Positions 11,001 to 19,793 of a stretch of DNA of 64,000 bases are shown piece by piece. This stretch comes from Ignavibacteria bacterium (lineage in GTDB: Bacteria > Bacteroidota > Ignavibacteria > OLB7), in assembly GCA_020635205.1 (NCBI GenBank), contig JACKAE010000001.1, positions 868,001 to 932,000 of the forward strand. Direction: 5' to 3'. Made by a program: the position numbers and the translations under genes. The stretch's first letter is position 1, and each line of letters starts with the position of its first letter. Below the pieces are notes generated by a model. It saw only the letters and a list, made by a program, of their open reading frames with translations, was not told the DNA's origin and searched no databases.

Positions 11001-11764
11001 GTGTTGTCCTTCCAGTTGCCGAAGAGAAAGTAGTCCGGAGTAATCAATCCGTCGGCAGTCAGGTTCCCCCGTGCTGTCAAGCCAGGCTGGAGTGGTGTTC
11101 CCTCCAGACCGAGCCAGAAGGGGGGCATTCCGGGGGGAGTTCCCAACTCGAATTCCGTTTCGGTTGTCTCATAGCCGAATGCGGAGATAATCGGGGCGCG
11201 GTCGTTGTCCCCAATTTTCGTGTCGATCAACATCAACACACCAATCTGCCTCGCTCGCTTCGACGTGTTGTGAACTTCTGCTGAGATGCGAATGAAGCCT
11301 CCGCTCGGGCGTTTGACCGGTTCCATCCAGAGAAGGAACTGGATAGTATCACCGTCGGGCATCAGACCAAACATCGAGGCGTTAACTCGCGCTGTTCCTG
11401 CTACTGTATCGCGAAACGTTCTCGTCACGTTCAGCGGGTTTGCTGGTGGCGACTGGCGCGTTGTCGGATCAAGTTCATACGGCAGTTGGAAGATGATGTC
11501 GTCCACTTTGAAGTGGATGTGGGATGTATAGTTGACCGGCCTCCCTCCAGAACCATCTTCTTGGTAGATCAAGGTCTTATCCTCACCAGTATACTTCGTC
11601 GTCACCGAGAAGTGGCCGTTCGATAAGAGCGTTGCCGTCAAGTCGTAGGGAGGAAGCACATCGGAAATACTGAGGCTCGACTGTCCGTACAGCGATGTCC
11701 CGAGCATAGAGAGAAAAATGGCGAGGCCAAGTCTATAGCGTAGACGAACAGATATGTCAGTCAT
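8039..11764 (-). CDS. Large choice-of-anchor-D secreted protein with T9SS sorting domain
   Basis: About 1241 residues from the ATG at 11764, giving MTDISVRLRYRLGLAIFLSM, a normal signal peptide ending at SLYGQ. The frame remains open to a GTG at 11848 (ATG at 11845), which would add a charged leader. After an N-terminal beta region (about 30-330) comes a Gly-rich linker (10760-10830). It is followed by several ASH/choice-of-anchor-D modules with the repeated pattern of an N-terminal F-gn-C-gd turn and a 'nvG...l.i' strand, then a cohesin-like domain starting CGTIWADTVKGVMGDVVEIPI. The C-terminal ~75 residues are a T9SS sorting domain ending in VQVLIAE. Likely an exported structural or adhesive surface protein. 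It follows the OmpA gene closely and may be cotranscribed with it. Confidence 0.88.
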   Translation of the reverse strand: MTDISVRLRYRLGLAIFLSMLGTSLYGQSSLSISDVLPPYDLTATLLSNGHFSVTTKYTGEDKTLIYQEDGSGGRPVNYTSHIHFKVDDIIFQLPYELDPTTRQSPPANPLNVTRTFRDTVAGTARVNASMFGLMPDGDTIQFLLWMEPVKRPSGGFIRISAEVHNTSKRARQIGVLMLIDTKIGDNDRAPIISAFGYETTETEFELGTPPGMPPFWLGLEGTPLQPGLTARGNLTADGLITPDYFLFGNWKDNTAVNAVGLALTQWNERRAVLTGYTDSSILLLWEEEGMAPGERRVRASTEIGLVDSLSVTFGSGGWGGVGLGGGGLGGGGGAGKGCLAFDTVAQRDCADLDFHPYIPDSLQALFLLTNDTAPQLDGAAIRAESLPTGLKVSSNSGGVIPSTLGAGTTGVATLTFFALPRLFDTVYRVPVVVEANGGQTILHDTLCIFVPGLPATLTLTNNKFLPLCPGLSDTIPFSVALRGATCLDLLPSAEIVGAPADVAQFSIVPPTPAKIPANGSTSISVSYTATATGVNHQAKLVVHATRRGLNRSDRDTTVIVSDTVDLLGEGRDAEFFLADSDDTLNFGNICLGDTALREWTITNVGGCDLVIENNYQFENDPSAQFSVANDLDFPMTIERKLDGTALVRFAPSVAGSAEARFIVRSPALPFLDTLIVKGFGDAPHYDVTPPNLSDTLCPGEKLRLTVRVKNPTACPVEIDTIFADALPFAPDAGSGFILPPNSSRTVVVTGTFASPGIYQTQLHLQSATAGDTAIDLQVVVASRNLNAPVTLDIGDVRVGTSGTSSLTITATGSAAVEITRLRLSGADASEYGVILPNGETLPHWLQSGEALQVNVTLSPADIELRRANLIVETSNATTCEPLDPIALTGRGVLPILDAPSRRYDLGRICAGRGSDTTILLRNFGNAPLTVSTYSAETIAGDVSLIVEGLPLTILPDSSARVQLHAEPKELGPFGIEVSFVSDAEYFTPGDTLVRIEGGGILCGTIWADTVKGVMGDVVEIPIRIDASPLTVDDVRLLMNRSNRRGVALSIEHDPTILRFRSDPPVEGILSGLPTPASVTPGGSAVLLQSDNANGDLSSGDLLATLQADILLGQTDRTPLLLKLLDFADGWQNITLHNGLVLAEYCAIDRRYIQLSKPFIRPLRTPLTSDGTLQFWLPESGYTTVRLYDLTGRQIATLYDGEAPSGVTLLPLPPALISTGLYVATMAVGGEQSTVQVLIAE

Positions 11765-11854
11765 CTTCTTCAGAGTAGGTTGAAACGTTCTCAGTGTTAT
11801 CATCATCTGGTCGATCATCTCTTCTTCTCTCCATTCTTTTTTCATCACCCAACC

Positions 11855-13897
11855 TCAACTTTCCTCAACCGGCGTTGCGATCTCTACGATAACCGTTCGG
11901 TTATACATCCGCCCCTCTGGGAGATCGTTGTTGTAGATAAAGGTCTCGCCAGTCCCCTCGGTGTGAAGCACCTCCGGGATAATCCGGGATTGAATTCGTC
12001 GGCTGGTGGTTGTTGCACGCTTCTCGGAGAGGGTTCGGTTATATGACTCCTCACCAATCCTGTCGGTAAGCCCGGTGATCGTTACCGCTGAACTTGTTCT
12101 CATCCGATTGCGGATAACTTCGATGGCATCATTGTTGAAATCGCTGATCTGCGGTGTGTCGAAATCGAAGAAGATCAAGCTGTATCGCTCTACTAAAGAA
12201 TCTTGAACCACTTCGCCGGAGTATCGACGAGAGCTAAAGCTCCGCCTGACGGGTATGTCTCGCCTTGTGGTGAGTACCTTCCCTTCTTGCGTTGTGGCGA
12301 TCATTTCTGCTGTCACAGTGCCGGATGTAGAGCCACGGGGGGCAAGGTCGTCGATCATTCCATCGGAAAGATTCCAGACAATCTCTTTTTCAGGATTTCC
12401 TGTTCCACTCGTTTGCCAGAGTTCTTTTCCTTCGGCTGAGGTAATCTTCAGTCGCCAGTCGGTGATTGCATCCCCGAACTGTGTAGTCGGGGCAATCACA
12501 ACTGCATCTGGGTTGATGCTCAAGCCTCCCATCTTCCTAACAACCGGAGCCAAAATACGTGGGTCGTTTGCGCTGATTTCTGCACGTCGATTCTCCTCTT
12601 TGCCGTCGGCGACTGTTCTGTTTGAAACCTGCTGAGGTAATTCCCGACCAGTCGTCGATATGCGCTCCGGCGCAATGCCCCAAGTTTGTGTTAAGTAGTT
12701 CTTTACCTCTTGAGCGCGAGCAGAAGCAAGGGTCTCTCTCCCTTCGGTATCGTCGATTGGTTCAAGGCAGCCGGTAACGGTAATCGTTGATGCAGGGTAG
12801 CGGCGCATTCTACTGCCGATGATGTTCAGCAGGTTGTGGTAGACACCAATGGTGGAATCATTTACCCTCTCATCGCTGAAGTCATCACTGCTGAGCGAAT
12901 TAAGCCGGTGATAACGGTTCGGAATTGTCGAGGAGTTCGGTTCAAAGAAGATGTAGGGGAGGAGGGGAATCAGGTCTGTTCCCCCCTCCTCGGCAATGGC
13001 AATCTCTGCGTAGTTAAGGCGAACCCCGTTCTCTTGGTTGAACGTCTCTACCGTCAGCAGAGGCTGAGGGGTCGGAACGTCGGGTGGGTCAATCCTGATC
13101 GTATCTGGCTTACGCTCACCCCCCAAAGCATATTGCAGGCCAACCCCGGCACGCACAACGTGGATGCTCCAGTCGAACGAGGAGAGAACATTTGTTAGCC
13201 CCCACGTGAATCCAGTCTCCGGTGTCAAGAGCAGCCGGTCGCTCAGGGATATTTCTGCGCCGAGGATCCCAGTTGCGCCCACTCTGATAAGACTGCTGGT
13301 GTTGAGTGTTCCCTGCTCATCGAAGTTTCCGGCAATGATGTTCCGAGTGGCGTCGCCGTTAAGGAAGGTGATGCCTTGCGGAGATAGTATCCGTTCCTCC
13401 TGTTCGTACGAAGCTCGCGTGTTGTAGCCAACCGATGGGCCAACGGCGAGATAGAGGGGGGAAGCAAATGTCCACTTTGCGAGGAGGTCAACCATGATAT
13501 AGTCGAGTGTTGTCTCCAAGGTATGTTCTGTCTCCAGTGGAACTACTGTCTGTTCGTCGACGGCAATGCGAGTCGGTACAGGATTCGGTGTTGTGAAGTC
13601 CCCATCCCCCTGCCAGTAGTAGAGTCTGGTAGAGAGTGCAAGTCTCTGACTCAACGGAAACTCTGCGAGATATCCAGCACCCCAACTGATTGTCTGCGCT
13701 TCATCAAACGTTCCACACTCCAGCACACCATCGTACGAGGTGAAATCTCCTCGGTGAAGGTTCATCGTTCCCCAACCAATCAGACCGATAGAGATTGGTC
13801 GACTGGGACTTGAAGGTGGGTTCTCCTGAGCTGACCCTACGTTGAGGGTTGCAGTCAAGAGGATAAGTATCCCGGAAATTTGTAGAAGCAGTTTCAT
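11855..13897 (-). CDS. OmpA-family outer-membrane protein with two OmpA-like domains
   Basis: About 680 residues from the ATG at 13897 (MKLLLQISGILILLTATLNVG), which gives a clean signal peptide; upstream in-frame starts add an implausible 46-residue leader. Residues about 30-290 are a beta-barrel-like porin domain (alternating strands, aromatic girdles). Two OmpA C-terminal-like domains follow. The first (about 310-450) has TGCLEPIDDTEGRETLASARAQ in the place of the peptidoglycan-binding loop; the second (about 565-670) has TGLTDRIGEESYNRTLSEKRA and the NRTV element. Single OmpA domains bind peptidoglycan non-covalently; having two is less usual. It lies between two secreted ASH-domain proteins and may anchor the cluster's products at the cell envelope. 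Confidence 0.88.
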   Translation of the reverse strand: MKLLLQISGILILLTATLNVGSAQENPPSSPSRPISIGLIGWGTMNLHRGDFTSYDGVLECGTFDEAQTISWGAGYLAEFPLSQRLALSTRLYYWQGDGDFTTPNPVPTRIAVDEQTVVPLETEHTLETTLDYIMVDLLAKWTFASPLYLAVGPSVGYNTRASYEQEERILSPQGITFLNGDATRNIIAGNFDEQGTLNTSSLIRVGATGILGAEISLSDRLLLTPETGFTWGLTNVLSSFDWSIHVVRAGVGLQYALGGERKPDTIRIDPPDVPTPQPLLTVETFNQENGVRLNYAEIAIAEEGGTDLIPLLPYIFFEPNSSTIPNRYHRLNSLSSDDFSDERVNDSTIGVYHNLLNIIGSRMRRYPASTITVTGCLEPIDDTEGRETLASARAQEVKNYLTQTWGIAPERISTTGRELPQQVSNRTVADGKEENRRAEISANDPRILAPVVRKMGGLSINPDAVVIAPTTQFGDAITDWRLKITSAEGKELWQTSGTGNPEKEIVWNLSDGMIDDLAPRGSTSGTVTAEMIATTQEGKVLTTRRDIPVRRSFSSRRYSGEVVQDSLVERYSLIFFDFDTPQISDFNNDAIEVIRNRMRTSSAVTITGLTDRIGEESYNRTLSEKRATTTSRRIQSRIIPEVLHTEGTGETFIYNNDLPEGRMYNRTVIVEIATPVEES

Positions 13898-14242
13898 TGC
13901 GTTCAGAGTATAGCGTTCAAAGTTGCAGTCAAAAATTCTTCTCAGAAGCTGTTTTGGAATTCGATACGATCTATCCGTACCACGAGCTTCTTGTACGTTC
14001 AGACAGTCATGCTGAACTCTTCCGAAGCATTTCATTGGTGAAGAACCACCGCGCCTGTGCTTATCCTTACCATTCCATTCCCTCCATCCATTCTTCCTGC
14101 GAGACTCTTCGCTTCGCCTCTGCTCAGAGTGGCAGTCTGGTTTCAGCGCGATTATGCTCCATCGTTGTGCAGCATTGTATTTCCCAAACAGCTTTTCACA
14201 CCGATTTTCTTGAGAGGAGTGATTCCCCTTTCTCTACAATCT
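13898..14242. other. 345-bp intergenic region, no supported gene
   Basis: Lies upstream of the OmpA-type gene and downstream of the kelch protein. It holds the decayed palindromic repeat described at 14003-14140; the open frames here are low-complexity by-products. The OmpA promoter is probably in 13900-14000 but I cannot point to a convincing box. Confidence 0.5.
14003..14140. repeat. Decayed palindromic repeat of the GTCATGCTGA...CGAAGCAT type
   Basis: The left arm (about 14003-14034) reads CAGTCATGCTGAACTCTTCC and continues with GAAGCAT. The right arm (about 14098-14140) is its imperfect reverse complement, with CTTCGCTTCGCCTCTGCTCA and then GAGTGGCAG. This matches the widespread bacterial intergenic palindrome whose ends read TGTCATNCTGAGCG and contain GCGAAG. 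Membership is from general knowledge; the inverted arrangement is seen directly. Confidence 0.6.
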
Positions 14243-17200
14243 CTATTCGATAATCACGGAAGTCGACCCCACAATCTTCTCTCCTGCGGTTGCTCGCAGG
14301 AAGTAAAGTCCGGGAGGGAAGAGGCGAACGTCGACTGTTAGCGTGAAGGTATTGCTCAGTCGGTTCGTTGAGCGGTATTCGTCAAGTCGATTTCCCAACG
14401 CGTCGACGATCTCTACAGAAATTTCTTCGCCCTCTTCCGGTGAGACTATGGTTACGGTCATCACTTCCGATGCAGGTTTTGGAGCGGCGAAGAGGAGGGA
14501 AACTTTTCCGGTTCTGACAAATCCACCATCACCCCAGCAAGGTGGTAAGGCCAGGAACTCTCCTTCTCCTGCGGTAAGACAGAAACCACTCTTGCTCTGG
14601 CCTGTGAGCTTCAGAGTTGAACGGTGTGCATCTCCACGAAGTATCTCAGCCTCGATTCCAAATGCTGGACCGTCGGTGGTGAGTCCAACTCCTCCCCAGG
14701 CAATAGCGATCTGAGCCTCACCCTTTCCACTAATTGTCACTCCCGTTCTCCCTTGATCGACCGCAGGACTTCCGTTCAGCGCAACGATTCCGAGGGGGAG
14801 GAGGAGTGTCGGATCGTAGGAAAATTCGAGCACTCCTTCGTCAATCATGTTTCCCGCTCCAAGTCCTTCCATATATATCGGGAGGATCACCTTCCCCCCA
14901 ATATTCCCTTCCGTGTCGAGTGGACGGAAGCGAGCGGAGGGGAGAGCGTTACCACTGATTGGGATTAGCAGATCGCCACGACTATTCCCTACGGTGAGAG
15001 TGCCGCTGAGGGGGCCATCGGTTTGGGGTGCGTAGGTGATGGTTAGCCGAACGTACTGGCGAGGGCCGAGAGTAGTTGGAGAGAAGTTAGATAGAGTGAG
15101 GACATCTTGAGGGGTCAACGATGCCGAGTAGAGTTCTACTGTGTCGAACCCTCCCGGATTTTCGAGGAGGAGAGTCTGGGTGATTGTATCTCCCGTGCAG
15201 ACCTCGCCGAAGTTGAGGTCAGATTGCGAGACGGCGAGATAGCGGGAGCGGGCAACAAAGCAGAGCGTTACCGCCGCCGCTGTGTCACCATTGTTCGGGA
15301 AGGTGACCGTGACACTTTCGCGAGACTCTCGTGCGGGAGAGAAAATAATTTCGATCAGCCGAGATTCACCCGGGAGGAGATCGAGCGGAAAGATAGAAGG
15401 ATCGGCCAGTCTAAAAAGTCCGGCGACACTCTGCGTGAGCTTTGGGAGTGTTGTCCGAACTACACTATCCCCCAAGTTTTCTATCCGGATGAAACCAGAA
15501 ATTTCCGTTTCAGGAGCAAAGATGACCGTGTCGCACTCGGACGTAATCGTCGAGGCAGTGAGGTAGCGGCGAACACCCTGAGCAATCACCTGTGCTGGGA
15601 ATGCCCGACCAGCCAAGTGAATGGTGGCCACTCCAGTTTCAATCCCTCGTCTGCTTGGTGCAAACTCTAAACAGACGAGAAGGGAATCCCCCGGAGGGAT
15701 GGAGGCTCTCCCCTTGGGAGAAATCAGGCGAAACGTTCCCACCGGATCAATCGAGACCGAGTCGATCACAGCCGTATCTGTTCCATTATTCCGCAGAGCG
15801 TGGAAACAGAACTGGCGACTCTGCTTCAGGAAGACCGCCCCAGCATCGAACGGACTGTTGATAACGGCAAGTGTCGACGCAATGCCGTTTCCAGTCAGCT
15901 TCACTCGGTCGGTAAGTTCACCCACTTCAAAGACAAGTTCACCGTTGTGGCGTCCGGTGCTTCCGGGCTGAAAGTAGAGCCGAATCGTGCGCGATCCGCC
16001 AGCCGGAATCACAAAGTCTGTTGTATCTCCTCGGAAGAAAAATGCCGGAGAGCCTTCGACTCGGAAGTTCGTGAGGCGAACCGGAAGAAGCCACTCGTTC
16101 TTAATGGAGAGCTGAATGCTGTCGCTACGCCGCCCAACTTCTTCGTCGCCGAACGCCTGATCGGTTACCCGCAAAGGTTGGAAGACTTCCACGCCGTCGA
16201 GTGAGCCAGAAGAACCGAGGCCTCCAGTTACTATCGGCAAATTGCTTCCAGCAATTGCCGTTTGGCGTTCTGCTCCGGCCTGTCCCAGTGCCGGGAACGG
16301 AGTCCAACTCCCGTTCGGGAAAGCTGAGCTTGGAAGGTAAAAAAGTTCGGTAGCAGATATCGATCCCGATGTTCCTTGACCCGCAACTGCGAGGTAGGTG
16401 AGGGTGGAGTCCGAGATACCAGCCACACGTGTGGCGTCGAACCGGGCGCGGGGAGAATTCATGCGGGGTGCTGTTCTCCAGCCTCGCTTTACGTCGTACC
16501 ATTCGCAGGCATCGCTCGGCACTCCGTTCGCATCGAAGCCGCCAAATGTTCTGGCAATGGTGGCTGGATCACCGAATCCGAATCCGCCGGAGTGGTAGGC
16601 GAGGGGGGGATTTGCAATCGGATTCCAGAGCGTTCCCTCAAGGATTTGCGTTGCGGTTGCACCACTGTTTGCCTCCCCTCCGGCTACAAGAACAACATCC
16701 TGACCATTCTCGTCGGTAATGTGTGCCAGAGTTTGCTCGGCTCGCGGGGCATCCATTGTTGGGAGGGGAGTTACCGTAAAGGAGGTAATGGCAACCCGTT
16801 CCGCAACCGAACTTCGCACTCCAGCTCGGAGTGCTCCACCACTCCCCTCATATCCTCCCGTGACGACAATGTGGTCACTGCCATCCCAGACAGCTCTCAA
16901 GTCGCCACGCCCCCTGCTCAACCTTCCAACAGGTCTCCACCGCCAGTTGTTTAGTCCTGCATCATACTCAAGCACTTCTATCGAAGCCTCTGCACTATAA
17001 TTCCCTTTGCTTCCAGAAAATCCACCGATGGCAAAGACTTTCCTTCCTCCCGCAATCGGTAGGTCAACCAGGGCATGGTAGGCACGTGAGGTGTTCAACT
17101 GATTGATCGTCGGGCGGAAGCTACCGGTGGTTGAGGAGTAGAGATAGGAACTCCGTTCTGCCGTGCCACTTGTACTAATGCCTCCGCAGACTAAAACATC

Positions 17201-17377
17201 TCCCGTCGGCAACAACACCATTCGATGTCCAGTCAACGCTTCTGGTAGTGGGGTGTGGAGCCGCCACTCCGGCTGCGTTGTCTGCGCGATGACTTCTGGA
17301 ATCGAAGAGAGGAGAGAAAAAAGGAAGACTATCGATACGACGAAGAGTGCAGATTGTGGCCGAACTTCTGTCTGCAT
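14243..17377 (-). CDS. Kelch-repeat / ASH / cohesin-like T9SS secreted protein
   Basis: 1044 residues. Residues 1-32 are a signal peptide (ending PEVIAQ). Residues about 35-395 contain kelch motifs (for example GHRMVLLPTGDVLVCGG and FAIGGFSGSKGN), which should form a beta-propeller. About 400-810 hold ASH/choice-of-anchor-D modules (QAFGDEEVGRRSDSIQLSIKN, LNFGEVCTGDTITQTLLLENPG). About 825-955 resemble a cohesin domain (GGKVILPIYMEGLG and FSYDPTLLLPLGI), and the final ~80 residues are a T9SS C-terminal sorting domain ending TSVIIE. Expected to be secreted and to act as a binding or scaffold surface protein. ASH-plus-cohesin-like layout is shared with the 8039-11764 protein, suggesting related roles. 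Confidence 0.88.
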   Translation of the reverse strand: MQTEVRPQSALFVVSIVFLFSLLSSIPEVIAQTTQPEWRLHTPLPEALTGHRMVLLPTGDVLVCGGISTSGTAERSSYLYSSTTGSFRPTINQLNTSRAYHALVDLPIAGGRKVFAIGGFSGSKGNYSAEASIEVLEYDAGLNNWRWRPVGRLSRGRGDLRAVWDGSDHIVVTGGYEGSGGALRAGVRSSVAERVAITSFTVTPLPTMDAPRAEQTLAHITDENGQDVVLVAGGEANSGATATQILEGTLWNPIANPPLAYHSGGFGFGDPATIARTFGGFDANGVPSDACEWYDVKRGWRTAPRMNSPRARFDATRVAGISDSTLTYLAVAGQGTSGSISATELFYLPSSAFPNGSWTPFPALGQAGAERQTAIAGSNLPIVTGGLGSSGSLDGVEVFQPLRVTDQAFGDEEVGRRSDSIQLSIKNEWLLPVRLTNFRVEGSPAFFFRGDTTDFVIPAGGSRTIRLYFQPGSTGRHNGELVFEVGELTDRVKLTGNGIASTLAVINSPFDAGAVFLKQSRQFCFHALRNNGTDTAVIDSVSIDPVGTFRLISPKGRASIPPGDSLLVCLEFAPSRRGIETGVATIHLAGRAFPAQVIAQGVRRYLTASTITSECDTVIFAPETEISGFIRIENLGDSVVRTTLPKLTQSVAGLFRLADPSIFPLDLLPGESRLIEIIFSPARESRESVTVTFPNNGDTAAAVTLCFVARSRYLAVSQSDLNFGEVCTGDTITQTLLLENPGGFDTVELYSASLTPQDVLTLSNFSPTTLGPRQYVRLTITYAPQTDGPLSGTLTVGNSRGDLLIPISGNALPSARFRPLDTEGNIGGKVILPIYMEGLGAGNMIDEGVLEFSYDPTLLLPLGIVALNGSPAVDQGRTGVTISGKGEAQIAIAWGGVGLTTDGPAFGIEAEILRGDAHRSTLKLTGQSKSGFCLTAGEGEFLALPPCWGDGGFVRTGKVSLLFAAPKPASEVMTVTIVSPEEGEEISVEIVDALGNRLDEYRSTNRLSNTFTLTVDVRLFPPGLYFLRATAGEKIVGSTSVIIE

Positions 17378-17630
17378 GATTTTTCTGTTGATCTAATTGG
17401 TATAGCTGTTCAAGGATGAGCGAGCGCATTGAACCCAAAGGCAAAGCTATCTGATCAAGTATAAAGAATTACTACTGAAAAACTACGCAAAGGTGAAGGT
17501 AGGGCTTCGTGAGTGACATTCTTGAATATGAAGTTGGTCACAAGGGAACCACCACCAACAAGAACACCAAGGATGATACCTCACTCGTTGCCTCTATCAA
17601 AGGTTCAGAATGATTGAAGGGAGGGAAGAA

Positions 17631-19301
17631 TTACAATCCTGCCAAGTAGCCTGCAAGGTTAGTTTCGCTCGATAATCCAAGTTTTTTCCGAATTCTGTAG
17701 CGGTGGCTCTCAACAGTTCGTCCAGAAACGCAGAGCAACTCGGCAATCTCCTTGTTAGAGAGATTGATGTGCATCAGCGCACATATCTTTAGCTCAGTGC
17801 CACTCAACTCTGAATACTTCTCCGATAGTTCCCGAACGAAGTCGTGGTGGACAAGCTGGTACATCTCTTCGAACCGTTGCCAGTCGTCGTTGGAGCGGAG
17901 GCTTTCCTCCACCTGTGTCAGAATCCGTTTGGAGAGGAGTCTTGCTTTTCCTTCTGATTGATCTATAAGTGAGCGGAGATTGTTGCGGAGATTTTGTAGG
18001 AGGGTGTTTTTCGCTACCACGTGCATTGCCGTTGTGGAGAGTTCCTTTGAACGTTGCCTGGCCAACTCTTCCATATATTCTGCGCGGAGCCGAAAGAATT
18101 CTCGCTCTCGCTCGGCGTGCTCTACATCGAAGCGCACCTGCATCCGGGCTATCGAATCTTGTCGCTCTCCGCTGAATTGCTCGGTCATCAATTCACTGTG
18201 CCGCACCATCTGCTTTACAGTCTCCTCCAGGTTGCCAAGCTCTCTGTGTGCCAGTGCCAACACCCAGCGAATCTCCTTCTCCATCTTCACAACGCTTGTC
18301 TTTTCCAGTGCCCGCAACCCTTCGTTCAAGGCCTCGATTGCCTCGCCATACTTTTCCTGATTGAAGTAGAGGTTGCCAATGTGGTACTGTGCCGTTCCGT
18401 AGTCGTGAAGGACGTGAAGAGATTGAAGGGTGGAGGCCGCTTGTTGAAAGCGTTGGAGGGCACTCGAGTACTTCTTCTGCTTCTCGTCAATGATGCCAAT
18501 CTCAAGAAGGATAGTTGCCTGCAATCGAAGCTCTCCGATCTTCTCGAAGATTTCGGAAACTCGACTGAGGATTTCACGGGCAGCATCATATTCCTCCCGC
18601 GCAATGTAGACCGAGGCGACGCCGTTCAAGCTCAGTGCCAGCGAGTATTCACTCTCGAGACGTTCGAGTGTCTTCTCCGATCGCTTGAAGTAGTCGAGTG
18701 CCTTATCGTAGTCACTAAACTCTCGACCCAAGTGATAGTAAATGCTTCCGATGTTGTACTGTACCATCGCCCCGTATTCTTCTTCTCCCTCCTCCTCATA
18801 TATCTGCAATCCTTTCAAGTAGGCTTCTAAGGCAGGCTCGTAGTTGCCGAGACTGTCGTGAATGCCGCCAATGTTGTTCCAGGCCGTGGCGAGGCGGATG
18901 GCGTTCCCAAGTTCTTCGTAGATGTCGCGTGCAGCGGAGAATGAAACCAGTGCTTCAGCCAGCGTAGCGTTGTTCTGATAGCTGATACCTTTGGTGTTCA
19001 GTACTTTTCCCTCTCCCTCTTTGTCTCCAATCTCTCTGTAGAGAATCAGAGCCTTATCAGCATAGTCGAGTGCCCTGTCGTAGTCAGACAAGGTGTCGAG
19101 GCAACAAGAAAGTGTGTAGTAGGCTTCTGCTTGTTCCCCCTTCCCTCCATACTCTTCTGCTAACACTTTCCCCTGCTCCGCAATCCGAAATCCTTCTTGA
19201 GGATCGGAGCGGTGCATGTTGAAGGCTTGGTTGAGAAGCTCACGAATTTGTTCCCGTTTCGGAGTTGTAGATGTGTTCGATTCTTTCGGTTGTTTGATCA
19301 C
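17631..19301 (-). CDS. TPR-domain transcriptional regulator with LuxR-type HTH
   Basis: 556 residues starting at a GTG (19301). Residues about 10-375 are tandem tetratricopeptide repeats (ALDYADKALILYREIGDKEG, ATAWNNIGGIHDSLGNYEPA and others). About 375-450 form a charged coiled coil, and the C-terminal ~65 residues are a LuxR/GerE helix-turn-helix (SGTELKICALMHINLSNKEI, then AELLCVSGRTVESHRYRIRKK). There is no signal peptide or membrane helix, so it should be cytoplasmic; related Bacteroidota regulators often have a membrane helix between TPR and HTH. It sits inside the large secreted-protein cluster on the same strand and is the only DNA-binding protein there, so it may regulate the neighbours. 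That link is inference. Confidence 0.88.
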   Translation of the reverse strand: MIKQPKESNTSTTPKREQIRELLNQAFNMHRSDPQEGFRIAEQGKVLAEEYGGKGEQAEAYYTLSCCLDTLSDYDRALDYADKALILYREIGDKEGEGKVLNTKGISYQNNATLAEALVSFSAARDIYEELGNAIRLATAWNNIGGIHDSLGNYEPALEAYLKGLQIYEEEGEEEYGAMVQYNIGSIYYHLGREFSDYDKALDYFKRSEKTLERLESEYSLALSLNGVASVYIAREEYDAAREILSRVSEIFEKIGELRLQATILLEIGIIDEKQKKYSSALQRFQQAASTLQSLHVLHDYGTAQYHIGNLYFNQEKYGEAIEALNEGLRALEKTSVVKMEKEIRWVLALAHRELGNLEETVKQMVRHSELMTEQFSGERQDSIARMQVRFDVEHAEREREFFRLRAEYMEELARQRSKELSTTAMHVVAKNTLLQNLRNNLRSLIDQSEGKARLLSKRILTQVEESLRSNDDWQRFEEMYQLVHHDFVRELSEKYSELSGTELKICALMHINLSNKEIAELLCVSGRTVESHRYRIRKKLGLSSETNLAGYLAGL

Positions 19302-19793
19302 ATCGTTGGCAATAGGTCTGAATGATTCTTCTAAGTAATCTTCATTGCTATGTGGGGAGTGGGGTGCGCTATATGAAAATCAATCTTCTCTACGCTCAGC
19401 TATTGAACCTTCACGTAGTCTCTACTCAATCCACGAAGAGGAAAGGATGCGTTGTCCCTTTGTAAACCCCTCACATACGGTGAAAAAGTAAAAGATAGGA
19501 AGAGAAAGAGAAGAATCTGTTATGACTCTATCGTTCTTTCACACGGTTTTGTGAAGGGTAGAAGTGAGTCCTCTCTTAGGGAAAAGGTCGTCTTCTATTC
19601 CACCGGCGTCTTCGCCGTTATTTGCACTCTTCTGCAGAGGAAGCTCCTTCCGGGAGATCGTTTGTGTAGAGGGGATGCGATTCTCCTCAATAAGTCCCTA
19701 AACGCCGAACCGCTCGGGAGGAGTCCATACTTCCCGAGCGGTTTCGGTTGTCATCCCCACGTGATGACTCCCTGAGTTTTTCCGGCTATCGTT
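19302..19793. other. 492-bp intergenic region
   Basis: Separates the 19794-22196 gene from the TPR/LuxR regulator. It contains the hairpin at 19708-19743 and should contain the regulator's promoter nearer 19302-19450. The only long open frame, on the plus strand from 19452, is basic and low in complexity with no recognisable domain, so I do not call it. Confidence 0.5.
19708..19743 (-). terminator. 12-bp-stem hairpin after the six-repeat gene
   Basis: AACCGCTCGGGA (19708-19719) pairs perfectly with TCCCGAGCGGTT (19732-19743) across a 12-nt loop. It lies about 50 bp past the stop of the minus-strand gene ending at 19794. There is no clean T run after it, so termination may be weak or Rho-assisted. 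Confidence 0.6.

Noticed and set aside
13897..14253. 118-codon plus-strand frame upstream of the OmpA-type gene
   Set aside because: Made largely of the decayed palindromic repeat; Ser/His/Cys-rich with no recognisable sequence.
15107..15670. 187-codon plus-strand frame inside the kelch gene
   Set aside because: Antisense shadow of a domain with clear kelch/ASH coding on the minus strand.
19452..19775. 107-codon plus-strand frame in the intergenic region
   Set aside because: Basic, no domain, covers the hairpin region, and the codon pattern is not like neighbours.
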